Shown here in pieces: positions 17,488 through 26,322 of a stretch of DNA of 64,000 bases. The DNA is from JALCSJ01 sp036788835 (GTDB taxonomy: Bacteria > Bacillota > Negativicutes > Acidaminococcales > Acidaminococcaceae), in assembly GCA_036788835.1 (NCBI GenBank), contig DAIQMR010000001.1, positions 122,722 through 186,721 on the forward strand, given 5' to 3'. The notes under the pieces were generated by a model. It was given only the letters and a program-made list of their open reading frames with translations. It made no database searches and was not told where the DNA came from. A program made the position numbers and the translations under genes. Numbering within the stretch: the first letter of the stretch is position 1; the number at the start of each line of letters is the position of its first letter.

Positions 17488-18399
17488 TTACTGCAAATCT
17501 TCCAAAAGCATGCGATGTTTCACTATATCTGCCAGCTGCTCCACAATAAGAGAATTGCATTGGCCGGCTAAAGCCGCTCTTCTAAGGGCCGTTACCGCAT
17601 CTGACCTATTACCTTTGTGTTCTTTATAACATTCTGCATAAGTTTTTAGGGTCAAAAAAATTTCCGCTATTTCTCCCCAAAAATCGTCCGTCTCCTTACT
17701 GGCCTTTTCCCCTTCTCTAAAGGGTCCTTTACCCTTATAGGTCAAAATAGGTAAAAGCCATTTTCCCATTTCCAGCTCCCCTAAAGCCTTCTTTAGTTTG
17801 CCTTTTCCCTTTCCTTCTTGCAGGCAAACACTGACTCCCTGAACTCTGATGGCAATATCCAGATACTGAATGGCTTTGACTGGCATTTGCATGGCATGAA
17901 TCAATTGTACACCATACTTTTGCTCCACGGCCAGGAACAATTCTCCAGGCACTTCCTGCTTCGCAGATGGTGGCAAGAAATCACTGAGAAAGTTTACCAC
18001 TTTGTCTACCGGCTCCATTAAATCCGGTTCAGCTTTTTCTTGTAAAAATTTATTAATCATCGCCATAAGCTCCTGATAATTGACAGGTTTAGTCAAAAAG
18101 ATATCAGCTCCTACATTATAGCCGTGGATTCTGTCTTCAACCTCACTTAAAGCCGTTAAAAGCACCACAGGCACGTGTCTGGTGGATGGGTTCTGCCGTA
18201 GTTTCCTACAAACCTCGTAGCCGGACAATCCCGGCATCATAACATCCAGCAAAATTATGTCAGGGTTCTCCTTTTGGGCCAAACTCAAGGCGGCATCACC
18301 GGAAGAAGCCAAGACAACCCTATAAGAAAAGCTCTCCAAAACATCCTGCAAAATGCCATTATTTTGCTCGTTATCATCAGCAATTAAAACTGTTTTCAT
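17488..18399 (-). CDS. Response regulator with REC domain and uncharacterised C-terminal half
   Basis: 303 residues. Residues 1-120 are a receiver domain: acidic pair at IADDN, phospho-acceptor Asp52 in LLDVMMPG, Thr in LLTALSE, Lys104 in LTKPV. The rest (about 125-303) has no DNA-binding motif I can recognise; it is helical, with FLPPSAKQEVPGELFLAVEQ and LDIAIRVQGVSVCLQEGKGK, and repeats that could be an output or scaffold domain. The ATGA overlap with the kinase gene makes them a pair. An output other than direct transcription (protein binding, or a relay) is likely. Confidence 0.82.
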   Translation of the reverse strand: MKTVLIADDNEQNNGILQDVLESFSYRVVLASSGDAALSLAQKENPDIILLDVMMPGLSGYEVCRKLRQNPSTRHVPVVLLTALSEVEDRIHGYNVGADIFLTKPVNYQELMAMINKFLQEKAEPDLMEPVDKVVNFLSDFLPPSAKQEVPGELFLAVEQKYGVQLIHAMQMPVKAIQYLDIAIRVQGVSVCLQEGKGKGKLKKALGELEMGKWLLPILTYKGKGPFREGEKASKETDDFWGEIAEIFLTLKTYAECYKEHKGNRSDAVTALRRAALAGQCNSLIVEQLADIVKHRMLLEDLQ

Positions 18400-20327
18400 A
18401 GTCTATTTTTCTCTCGCTCTCTTTCTGCCAGAAACTCCCCCATGTTAATAGGCAACAACACTGTAGCCTTACATCCCTTGTTAATTTCGCTTTCTAGGTA
18501 AACAGTGCCTCCCTGTTGCTCTACTAAATATTTAACAATTGCGAGACCTAAGCCGCTACCCGCGTATTTAGTCTTTGCAGCATTTGTCCCTTGTTCAAAC
18601 TCTTGGAACACTTTAGCCAAGTCTTCCTTGCTCATGCCTACACCATTATCTTCCACTGTAATACGTACCATCATACCTTGGCGGGCAGTTTCCACTTCTA
18701 TTTTACCGTTATCGGCGGTGAATTTTACGGCATTGGACATTAGATTATAAATAATCTGGCGCAGTTTCTGTATATCTGCTTCTACACAGAGCTCCGGCTC
18801 CTCAAAACTAGCCGTAATATTCAGTCTCTTTCCCGGATCATACTTTCTTACATTGAGTACTACTTCTTCCACTAGGTCTTTCAGGCAGAATTTGGTCAGT
18901 ATTATTTTCTCCTTGCCAAATCCCAGTTTAGACAAACGGAGCAGATTATTAATCAAAGATAACAAGTGCTCTCCCGAACTGCAAATTCCCTTAGCATAGT
19001 TTTGTTGTTTAGGGTTAAGAGGCCCCAGCAACTGGTCTTGCAGAACTTCCGCAGAACTGATAATAATATTTAAAGGAGTGCGCAATTCGTGGCTCAGCCC
19101 AGCCATAAACCTGGTTTTCACCTCATCCGCACGCTGGAGTTTTTCTATAACCGTGGCCAGGTGCTGAGTACGTTCCTTAACCTGAACTTCTAATGTACTG
19201 TTTAGATGCCTGAGCTCACTGGTCAAATGCAATTGTCTATTATACTCTTCCTTGGCCTTGTGTTGATAACTCTCTTTTTCCTCTTCCAGCCCTTGTAAGT
19301 ACTTTTGAGCATAGCACAGACTGAGTCCCAGAAGCACTAAGGCCAATAAACTGAATAAAATAAACAATTGGTCATTAACCGCGTTGAGTGTATAATAACT
19401 GGCTTCCGGCAAACCCACGCCAATAAAACCTATCGGTTCCTTAGCACTGTCATACAGAACCTCATTCAAAACTTTATAGGGAGTTCCAGCTACCTGCAAA
19501 GAGCTTAAATAGCAAGGAGCTTGTTTTTCGTTGCGTGAAATACTGGTAATCTGTTGGCTGGTAGCTGTACCAATGAAGTTCCTGCCTACTTCTTTGGCGA
19601 AGTTGGAAGCTACCCTAATCCCTCCCGTACTGGCTAGGACGAGAGCATCCGCAGAGTAGGTACTGACATTATTGGGGAAAACCGTGTCATTATTGAAAAT
19701 ATCTCCAACAGCAATAGCACCAATAACCTTATTTCCATTACCGTCAGCATAAATAGGCATAACAGCCAAAGATATCATAGCCTGACTGACAGTCTTTTGC
19801 TGAATATCGCCCCTCTCGCTTTTTACTTTAACCAAAAATTTATCATAATCTTTGCTTCCCACCTCGAATAATTCATCCAAAGGAATTAATTCTTCAGAAA
19901 AAACAACCCGTCGATGAGTCATGGCGGTTTGAACCAGCTTTCCCAGTTTTCCCGCAGAATCATAACGCATATCAGGACTTAATTTGGCTAAAGGAGCATT
20001 TTTCCCATCTACCACCATTACATAATCAACGTACTCAAAATGATGCTGTAAGTCTCCAATACGCAAGGACAAATATTCCGTATCTTTATTACTGACCGCT
20101 TTTTGCATCTCACGGGAAGATGCCAAAAAATTGCAGACTCGGCGCATGCCGTTTTTTCTTTCCTGCATTTCGCCCCGGACTATCTTCAGCCCGGTTTCTA
20201 ATGTTGTTATCATTACTTTTTCTTGAGCTTCTTGTCCTGTCTTATTGGCTGAAATTGTTAGAAGTAGGATGGGTACGATTACTGCTACAACGAAGATAAG
20301 TAATATTTTTTTTCTTCCCATATCCAT
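18396..20327 (-). CDS. Membrane histidine kinase with extracytoplasmic Cache-like sensor
   Basis: 643 residues. TM1 is about residues 5-24, followed by a roughly 290-residue extracytoplasmic sensor with the Cache pattern (VMPIYADGNGNKVIGAIAVG, then STYSADALVLASTGGIRVASNF), a second TM at about 325-345, a coiled coil, HisKA with phospho-acceptor His413 in MAGLSHELRTPLN, and the ATPase domain with N-box NLMSNAVKFTAD, G1 VEDNGVGMS, F-box FQEFEQG and G2 SGLGLAIVK. Cache sensors bind small metabolites such as organic or amino acids. It lies between a PocR-type regulator and a response regulator and probably signals to both. Start could also be MGRKK two codons later. Confidence 0.9.
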   Translation of the reverse strand: MDMGRKKILLIFVVAVIVPILLLTISANKTGQEAQEKVMITTLETGLKIVRGEMQERKNGMRRVCNFLASSREMQKAVSNKDTEYLSLRIGDLQHHFEYVDYVMVVDGKNAPLAKLSPDMRYDSAGKLGKLVQTAMTHRRVVFSEELIPLDELFEVGSKDYDKFLVKVKSERGDIQQKTVSQAMISLAVMPIYADGNGNKVIGAIAVGDIFNNDTVFPNNVSTYSADALVLASTGGIRVASNFAKEVGRNFIGTATSQQITSISRNEKQAPCYLSSLQVAGTPYKVLNEVLYDSAKEPIGFIGVGLPEASYYTLNAVNDQLFILFSLLALVLLGLSLCYAQKYLQGLEEEKESYQHKAKEEYNRQLHLTSELRHLNSTLEVQVKERTQHLATVIEKLQRADEVKTRFMAGLSHELRTPLNIIISSAEVLQDQLLGPLNPKQQNYAKGICSSGEHLLSLINNLLRLSKLGFGKEKIILTKFCLKDLVEEVVLNVRKYDPGKRLNITASFEEPELCVEADIQKLRQIIYNLMSNAVKFTADNGKIEVETARQGMMVRITVEDNGVGMSKEDLAKVFQEFEQGTNAAKTKYAGSGLGLAIVKYLVEQQGGTVYLESEINKGCKATVLLPINMGEFLAEREREKNRL

Positions 20328-20339
20328 TCTCTCTTTCTT

Positions 20340-21065
20340 CTATAACATTGCAGAGGTTTTCCCTTTAAGGAAATAGAGAACAACCTGCATTCTATCCCTC
20401 ATCCCTAGCTTATTGAGAATGTTGCTGATATGGGTTTTAACAGTTTTTTCGCTGATAATCATTTGTTCGGCAATCTGCTTATTAGTAAACCCTTTACACA
20501 AGAACCCCACCACCTGCTGTTCTCTGGCACTTAGTCGTTCATCATGAGTGACAGGAGCTTCAACATGTGGTTCTTCCGGTTCTGCCTGGTACGATTTTTG
20601 GTGATTTATGTTAAGTAATTCCAATATTTTTGTCAGTAAGTAACCGACATTCTTAATTTCCTGGGCTGTAAAAGTCGGTATGTTATAATCTTTTATATAC
20701 TTTTCCGGCAAACTGCTGTTGCGAGAGATATAACACCCCACCACAGCATAGGCTACAACCTCTTCTTTCCAGAAAACAGGACAAACAAAGTAGGATACCC
20801 CCACACTGCAGGTAAAATACTGAATCTCTCTGCTGAGCGCCACCTCTTCCCTGGCACCGGCATGTTCTTCTTCACAATACTTAGCACTTTTCCCTTGCAA
20901 CTTGTGACAAAGCAGAGAGACTTTGGCAGAAACAGTTAAGGGCTGTCCCTGCCCGTCTGCAAAGCTCATACCCAAATTGTATGTTTGTGCAAAGACATCC
21001 TGAAAGGTTTGTAGTTTCTCTTTTCCTACTATGTTCAACCAATTCCTACCGGCAGATTCTTTCAT
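20340..21065 (-). CDS. PocR-domain LuxR-type transcriptional regulator
   Basis: 241 residues. The N-terminal half (about 10-125) resembles a PocR sensory domain: LQTFQDVFAQTYNLGMSFAD, CHKLQGKSAKYCEEEH, and FTCSVGVSYFVCPVFWKEEV, with spaced Cys residues that could bind a ligand or metal. A C-terminal LuxR/FixJ helix-turn-helix (LSAREQQVVGFLCKGFTNKQ, then TVKTHISNILNKLG, about 178-235) binds DNA. PocR domains are linked to sensing of small hydrocarbon compounds such as propanediol. It starts the operon, 12 bases before the kinase gene, and could be a self-contained one-component regulator or a partner of the kinase. Confidence 0.85.
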   Translation of the reverse strand: MKESAGRNWLNIVGKEKLQTFQDVFAQTYNLGMSFADGQGQPLTVSAKVSLLCHKLQGKSAKYCEEEHAGAREEVALSREIQYFTCSVGVSYFVCPVFWKEEVVAYAVVGCYISRNSSLPEKYIKDYNIPTFTAQEIKNVGYLLTKILELLNINHQKSYQAEPEEPHVEAPVTHDERLSAREQQVVGFLCKGFTNKQIAEQMIISEKTVKTHISNILNKLGMRDRMQVVLYFLKGKTSAML

Positions 21066-21555
21066 TACATACCTCGCTATCCTATCATCTGGTTCTATAA
21101 CTAGATTATAAACTTCATTTAACTTTATCGCAATCGATGTTGAAAAAAGTTGACAAAGTTAACAAACTTGGCACATTTACTTATTTTTGTCACTTTTTTC
21201 CATTTTATCTTCATTTTAATTATAATTTTATGGTGGAACCTAGTGGAATGTCAAAATTGGGGAAATACGAAACCACACGAATGGACAGTAGGAGTAGCGA
21301 CGTCTTTCCACTAGGTTCCCCCTAGAAATCTGCAGTTTTCACTGCTTTTCCGATTTCCTGTCTTTATTCTAGACTATTAGATGCTCAAAGTATTGAGTCT
21401 AGAGATGTAAATATTGAGTAATATATTTTCAACTAGTTCCAATGTCTTAGGCCGTAAGATTGGCAAAAGACAACTTTTAAAAGAAACCATGTAAAATTCT
21501 TGGTACTATGGTAAAATGAAAATATAAATATCCATAATCAGGGAGGGTTAAGACT
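21066..21555. other. Gene-free region with one long inverted repeat
   Basis: About 490 bases between the divergent signalling operon and an exported unknown protein. The only strong structure is the inverted repeat at 21235-21319. No tRNA, known riboswitch or real ORF was seen. The GGGAGGG just before 21556 is the next gene's ribosome site. Confidence 0.5.
21235..21319. repeat. Inverted repeat with 57-base structured loop, unknown RNA or mini-element
   Basis: GGAACCTAGTGGAA (21235-21248) is the exact reverse complement of TTCCACTAGGTTCC (21306-21319). The stem could be extended inward through TGTC/GACG. The loop carries GGGGAAATACGAAACC and GGAGTAGCGACG. It could be the end pair of a small non-autonomous mobile element or a structured RNA; it matches no riboswitch I recognise. 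Confidence 0.7.
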
Positions 21556-22167
21556 ATGAAGAAATTTGTTGCGATGCTGTTGGGGTTAGTTTTTCTGCTG
21601 ACTATGCCTGTGAATGCTGAAAAGGTTAAATTCAAAGATAAGAACTATGTTTTTGGTAAATATACCAAAATTCAATTAATGGGTATTGCTCCCGTGCAAA
21701 TTGACAGAACCGATTTTCAGGTAGATTCTTCTGCCGAAAGTAAAGTGAAAATGAATTTGCTTTCTGCCTTCAACAAAAAGAATGTCACCATTGAAGATAA
21801 AAATGAATTAAACCCAACAGCGCCTAAGCTAGGTTTTGATGTTAAAATTTATGTCTTCGGCAACGATAAAATCTGGCATGATGCTTGGGTAGAAACAGTT
21901 TATGCTACCAAAACCATCTGGATTGACGAGGAGCACAATGGGAGGAAATCAAGTAAATCAATTTCCATTCCTGTTACTGAATATGTTAATCACCCAGCTG
22001 GTTATTATTACACTGCCAGAGTGGATTTGGAGTTTAATGTTAAAGATTTACGGACGGACAAACTGGTTTATTCCATCCGGGATACCCGCAGCCGGGGTGG
22101 TGAGTCTGATACTTCTGGTATGTTAAAGCGTATTTGTGGCGACTTTGTGGATGACATCACCAATTAA
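21556..22167 (+). CDS. Exported protein of unknown function
   Basis: 203 residues with a signal peptide MKKFVAMLLGLVFLLTMPVN ending near A-x-A (NAE). The mature protein is beta-rich: YTKIQLMGIAPVQIDRTDFQ, LGFDVKIYVFGNDKIWHDAW, ISIPVTEYVNHPAGYYYTAR and VKDLRTDKLVYSIRDTRSRG. The arrangement recalls small periplasmic proteins whose last part checks a tail of the form V-[YF]-S-x-R-D-x-R, as in some DUF4136-like outer-membrane proteins, but I cannot name the family. Isolated transcription unit with its own terminator; GGGAGGG precedes the ATG. Confidence 0.75.
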   Translation: MKKFVAMLLGLVFLLTMPVNAEKVKFKDKNYVFGKYTKIQLMGIAPVQIDRTDFQVDSSAESKVKMNLLSAFNKKNVTIEDKNELNPTAPKLGFDVKIYVFGNDKIWHDAWVETVYATKTIWIDEEHNGRKSSKSISIPVTEYVNHPAGYYYTARVDLEFNVKDLRTDKLVYSIRDTRSRGGESDTSGMLKRICGDFVDDITN

Positions 22168-22203
22168 GTTTTTCCTCTTCTGCTGGAAAAAATAATCATA
22201 GAC

Positions 22204-22258
22204 AAAAAAGAGCTATAACAAGATGACAGTTTTGTCATTGTTGTTATAGCTCTTTTTC
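22204..22258. terminator. Bidirectional terminator between convergent genes
   Basis: AAAAAGAGCTATAACAA pairs with TTGTTATAGCTCTTTTT, with a small inner ATGACA/TGTCAT hairpin. T-runs occur on both strands, serving the exported-protein gene and the flavodoxin gene. Confidence 0.88.
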
Positions 22259-22271
22259 TTTATTTATTAGT

Positions 22272-22865
22272 TTATTTCACACTAATTCCCTGACTTTTCA
22301 GCCACTCTGTCAGTTTAGCGTTGGATTCGTTAGGGCTTAATTGCCCACCGGCTTGCCAGGTTCCCTTGGCATATTCCTTGGCCAGCTTGGTCCCGGAGGC
22401 ACCCAGACCGCTGCCGCCGGAAGTACAGAAAGGAATAATTGTCTTGCCACTGAAATCATAGCTTTCCAGGAAAGTATTGATGATTCTAGGTGCCTCACCC
22501 CACCAAATAGGGTAACCCAAAAGAATTACATCATATTGTCCCATATTAGCCACAGATGTACCAATAGCAGGACGGGACTTGGGGTCACGTTCTTTGGAAG
22601 AACGGCTGTTGTCATTGCTATAGTTTAAATCTGCTTCGGTATATTTTTCTTTAGGGACAATATTGTAAACATCGGCTCCAATAAGGGATCCCATGTTCTT
22701 TGCTACTTTTTCCGTATTACCGGATGCAGAAAAATAAGCCACTAGAACTTTGTTTTGCTTTTGAAGAGGTTTTGCCATTTCTTTCGTATCTCCTTTTGTG
22801 CCCCCGCAGCCAGTTAAAACACAGGCCACAACCAAAATCGCCAATAAGCCTAAAATTTTTTTCAT
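22272..22865 (-). CDS. Flavodoxin-fold lipoprotein
   Basis: 197 residues with a lipoprotein signal peptide (MKKILGLLAILVVACVLTGC-GG). The mature part is a flavodoxin: VLVAYFSASGNTEKVAKNMG holds the phosphate-binding S-x-S-G-N-T loop, and VILLGYPIWWGEAPRIINTF the flavin-stacking Tyr-Trp region, then TIIPFCTSGGSGLGAS. Membrane-anchored flavodoxins carry electrons for extracytoplasmic reductases. The start is the ATG at 22865 behind GAGGTGG; an earlier in-frame ATG at 22880 falls inside that site. The electron partner is not visible. Confidence 0.87.
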   Translation of the reverse strand: MKKILGLLAILVVACVLTGCGGTKGDTKEMAKPLQKQNKVLVAYFSASGNTEKVAKNMGSLIGADVYNIVPKEKYTEADLNYSNDNSRSSKERDPKSRPAIGTSVANMGQYDVILLGYPIWWGEAPRIINTFLESYDFSGKTIIPFCTSGGSGLGASGTKLAKEYAKGTWQAGGQLSPNESNAKLTEWLKSQGISVK

Positions 22866-23086
22866 AATAATCCACCTCATTTTTTAGATTGCTTTAACTC
22901 CTTTGTTATTACCATAACACTCAGAGGTAACTATAAGTCAAATATTTTTTGCCAAACAAACCGGGTGCAAAAAAGCCGGCTGGTTCCGCCCGTATAATTG
23001 GGAAAGAGTCACCTCTTATTAACAATATAGTATCTAGAGTCCACTTTAAGTCAACAACATTTTTGTGAAAAAATCGTGACAAAAAA

Positions 23087-23154
23087 GCATATGTGGGATT
23101 TAACTAACCTCCCATGACTTTAATCCTAAGGGGTTTATTAATTCCCACATATGC
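23087..23154 (-). terminator. Terminator of the aconitase/IDH operon, built around an IS200/IS605-like remnant
   Basis: GCATATGTGGGA (23087-23098) pairs with TCCCACATATGC (23143-23154), and on the minus strand the stem is followed by TTTTTT. The loop contains AACCTCCCATGACT (23106-23119), identical over 14 bases to the right-end-like element at 42481-42494. Confidence 0.75.
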
Positions 23155-23157
23155 ACT

Positions 23158-24336
23158 TTAGTTTTGTTTGTTAATTTTTTTTATGGTATCTAACAGATAA
23201 GTAGTGAAGTCTTCGGTGCTGGCATCTTTAACTTGCGTGGTTACTATTAGCTTTCTTTCTGTAACTGTGCAGATATGCAAAGCTTTCTTCAACAATTCAT
23301 TCCGGTCTCCATAGCCAATATGGGCCAACAGCTGCCCTACTGCGCGAATCAAGGAACAGGGATCTGCATAGTTACCTCGTCCGTGCGACATTAGAAAAGG
23401 CCCTACACCATGAATAGCCTCGAACATAGCGTACCGATTGCCTATATTAGACGAAGAGGCAGTTCCCAAGCCACCCTGATGCTCAGCAGCCACGTCCGTA
23501 ACAATATCACCGTATAAATTCGGCAGGACAATAACATCGATTCCTTTGCAGAACTCAGGGTCCAGCATTTTGGCGGCCATAGCATCTACCAAACGCTCTT
23601 GAATTTCAATATCAGGATATTCCTCTCCAACTTTACGAACGCCTTTAATAAAGTTGCCGTCTACCAATTTAACAATATTGGCTTTAGTAACAATGGTAAC
23701 ATTTTTCTTGCGGTTTTTTCTGGCAAAATCAAAGGCTGCCCTAGCAATGCGCTCCACCCCTTGTTTAGTGGCAACCTTGAAATCAACCGCCAAATCTTCA
23801 TCCACTTGGATCCCCTTATTACCCCAAATGTACTCCCCCTCAATATTTTCCCGGAAGAAGGTCCAATCTATACCTTTTTCCGGAATGGAAATAGGACGAA
23901 CTGCAGCAAAAAGTTCTAAGTTCCTTCGAAGAATGCTATTGGCAGACAATAAATTGGGCCAAGGATCTCCGGCTCTAGGTGTTACCATGGGGCCCTTTAA
24001 CAATACGTCGCATTTTTTTATTTCTTCCATGCATTCAGGAGGAACACTGTCGTTTTTAGCTGCCCTGTTCTCAATAGTCATACCTTCAATCATACGGACT
24101 GCTATTTTCCCATTAGCTAGTTCTTCCTTCATTAGCCCTTGCAGGACGCGAAGAGCCTGCTGTATAATGATTGGGCCAATACCGTCTCCCGGCATAATTC
24201 CTATGATAATTTTTTCTAGCTTACTAAAATCTTTTACTGCGCTGCCCTGCTTCATTTTTTCAATACGGACAAATTCGGATTTAATAAGCTCCGCAAATTT
24301 CTCCTGTGCCACCTTAATCTCTTCAGCCTGTGTCAT
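23158..24336 (-). CDS. icd: Isocitrate dehydrogenase, NAD-type (isocitrate/isopropylmalate dehydrogenase family)
   Basis: 392 residues. It oxidises and decarboxylates isocitrate to 2-oxoglutarate. GIMPGDGIGPIIIQQALRVL opens the family fold; SANSILRRNLELFAAVRPIS carries the substrate Ser, Asn and Arg ligands; FRENIEGEYIWGNKG, TIVTKANIVKLVDGNF, NLYGDIVTDVAAEHQGGLGT (metal Asp residues) and EAIHGVGPF follow. The first 45 residues, before the core, are longer than in 3-isopropylmalate dehydrogenase. The link to aconitase in one operon favours isocitrate over isopropylmalate as substrate. NAD preference is inference from the lack of a clear NADP-type Lys/Tyr motif. It starts 2 bases after aconitase. 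Confidence 0.88.
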   Translation of the reverse strand: MTQAEEIKVAQEKFAELIKSEFVRIEKMKQGSAVKDFSKLEKIIIGIMPGDGIGPIIIQQALRVLQGLMKEELANGKIAVRMIEGMTIENRAAKNDSVPPECMEEIKKCDVLLKGPMVTPRAGDPWPNLLSANSILRRNLELFAAVRPISIPEKGIDWTFFRENIEGEYIWGNKGIQVDEDLAVDFKVATKQGVERIARAAFDFARKNRKKNVTIVTKANIVKLVDGNFIKGVRKVGEEYPDIEIQERLVDAMAAKMLDPEFCKGIDVIVLPNLYGDIVTDVAAEHQGGLGTASSSNIGNRYAMFEAIHGVGPFLMSHGRGNYADPCSLIRAVGQLLAHIGYGDRNELLKKALHICTVTERKLIVTTQVKDASTEDFTTYLLDTIKKINKQN

Positions 24337-24338
24337 TT

Positions 24339-26312
24339 TTACTCTCCTTTGTTTAGTATTCCTGCAGCTGTTAATTCTTTCTTCAAATATCTTAATTGCC
24401 CGCCGCTGAGAACAACTTCGATTTCATTATCGGTTAAATCCAGCTTAGTTTCAAAAGTGAAGTTTGTGGTTTTATCCTTTATAAATACGTTTCTGGTAGG
24501 AATCTGGTCAAGGAAGTTTTCAATTTCCAATTCATCTCTAAGACCGATTCTGTCATAGTCGGCTTTATTAGCAAAAAGCATAGGGACAATACCATGGTTA
24601 AGCAAATTTCCTTTATGAATTCTGGCAATGCTTTTAGCAATAACGCATTTGACACCCAAATACATGGGATTAATAGCGGCATGCTCTCTAGAAGAACCCT
24701 GTCCGTAATTTTCACCGGCCACAATAATACTTTTACCCATTTCTTGGGCTCGTGCCGAAAAGTTTTTATCATAACGACGGAAACAATATTGCGCCATCAG
24801 CGGAATATTGGACCTCATGCTGCTCAGTTCCGCACTGGCAGGAGTAATATCATCTGTGGATATATCGTCTGTGCCCTTTAAGCTAACAGGCACGCATAAA
24901 TTCTGCGTAGGCAAATTCGGAACCGGCAACTGTTTGATATTTGGTCCCCTGACGATTTCCACCTTCTTTGCTTCTTCCAAAGACAAAGGGGGAATAAGCA
25001 TGGTATCGTCAATGGGATAACTTAAAGGTTCTTTTATGGCAGAAAGGACACTAATCCCTTCTCCCATAATGTCCTTGGCTGTAGTGAAGGTACCGGTAAC
25101 AGCCGTAGCCGCCGCTGTCTCAGGACTAGCTAAATAGACTTTGGCAGTGGGATTGCCGGCCCGCCCTTTGAAATTACGATTGGTAGTACGTACTGCCACC
25201 CCATTGGTAGCAGGGGTTTGGCCAATAGCGCAGCAGGGACCGCAGGCAAATTCCAAAAGTCTCACCCCTGCATCTATGAGCATATCTATATAACCGTCTT
25301 TTAAAAGTTGTTTATAAATTTGCTTAGTAGCAATAGCACAGGTACAGCTTACGTCTTCATTAACATGTTTGTCCTTAAACACTAACGCCGCTTTGGCAAT
25401 ATCAGCGTAGCTGGAATTAGTGCAGCTGCCAATCATAACTTGCTGAACCCTCTGCTTGGGAACATCCACAACCTTTTTCACATTATCCGGTAAGTCAGGA
25501 CAAGCCATCAGCGGTTCCAATTTACTTAAGTCAATCTCTATTGTATCTTCATATTCGGCATCCGGATCAGGTAGTAATTCTTTATATTCTTGTTCTCTAC
25601 CTTGGGCTATCATAAATTCTTTTACTCGTTCATCTGCCGGAAAAAGAGAAGTGGTAGCACCCATTTCCGCACCCATATTGGCAATAGTTGCCCTAGCCGG
25701 CACCTCTAGTGTTCTAACCCCCGGCCCCACATATTCATAGGCATTACCCAGGCCACCTTTTACAGTTACCCGTCTAAGCATTTCTAATATTACCTCTTTG
25801 GTATTGCAGCCCGGCTGCAAAGCTCCCATTAAATTCACCTTTACGACTCTTGGCATCGTAATCCGCATGGGCACTCCTGTCATGGCTGTAGCAATATCCA
25901 TACCCCCTACACCAATGCAGAGCATACCAAGAGCCCCACCATGGGGCGTATGGCTGTCGCCGCCCAGGGCAAGCTTCCCAGGTACCCCAAATCTCGCCAT
26001 GTGTACTGCGTGACAGATTCCATTGCCCGGTCTGGATACATATACGCCAAACTTTTTTGCTGCTGACTGCAAATAAATATGGTCATCGGGAGTTTTGTTG
26101 TCAATATATAATAAATTATGATCCAAATAGCTGACGCTGCATTCCGTTCTGATCCGATCCAGGCCTATGGCTTCAAAAGCCAAATAAGTCATAACGGCAT
26201 TAATGTCATGGGTTAAGGTTTGGTCTACCTTAACAAAAAGCTCTTCTCCCGGCACCATACTTCCTTTGACATAATGCCCTTCCAAAATCTTTCTTGTTAA
26301 GGTTTTTCCCAT
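24339..26312 (-). CDS. acnA: Aconitate hydratase
   Basis: About 657 residues. Interconverts citrate and isocitrate through cis-aconitate using a [4Fe-4S] cluster. Cluster ligands are Cys297 in IGSCTNSSYAD and Cys357 and Cys360 in FACGPCC. Other landmarks are VDQTLTHDINAVMTYLAFEA, LGGDSHTPHGGALGMLCIGV, GENYGQGSSREHAAINP and NHGIVPMLFA. The length is that of the shorter mitochondrial-like or LeuC-related aconitases, not the 890-residue form. I put the start at the ATG at 26312 behind AAGGAGA; a longer frame would overlap the YbhJ-like gene. Operon position between the hydratase-like gene and icd supports a role in making 2-oxoglutarate for glutamate. Confidence 0.92.
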   Translation of the reverse strand: MGKTLTRKILEGHYVKGSMVPGEELFVKVDQTLTHDINAVMTYLAFEAIGLDRIRTECSVSYLDHNLLYIDNKTPDDHIYLQSAAKKFGVYVSRPGNGICHAVHMARFGVPGKLALGGDSHTPHGGALGMLCIGVGGMDIATAMTGVPMRITMPRVVKVNLMGALQPGCNTKEVILEMLRRVTVKGGLGNAYEYVGPGVRTLEVPARATIANMGAEMGATTSLFPADERVKEFMIAQGREQEYKELLPDPDAEYEDTIEIDLSKLEPLMACPDLPDNVKKVVDVPKQRVQQVMIGSCTNSSYADIAKAALVFKDKHVNEDVSCTCAIATKQIYKQLLKDGYIDMLIDAGVRLLEFACGPCCAIGQTPATNGVAVRTTNRNFKGRAGNPTAKVYLASPETAAATAVTGTFTTAKDIMGEGISVLSAIKEPLSYPIDDTMLIPPLSLEEAKKVEIVRGPNIKQLPVPNLPTQNLCVPVSLKGTDDISTDDITPASAELSSMRSNIPLMAQYCFRRYDKNFSARAQEMGKSIIVAGENYGQGSSREHAAINPMYLGVKCVIAKSIARIHKGNLLNHGIVPMLFANKADYDRIGLRDELEIENFLDQIPTRNVFIKDKTTNFTFETKLDLTDNEIEVVLSGGQLRYLKKELTAAGILNKGE

Positions 26313-26322
26313 GTTTCTCTCC

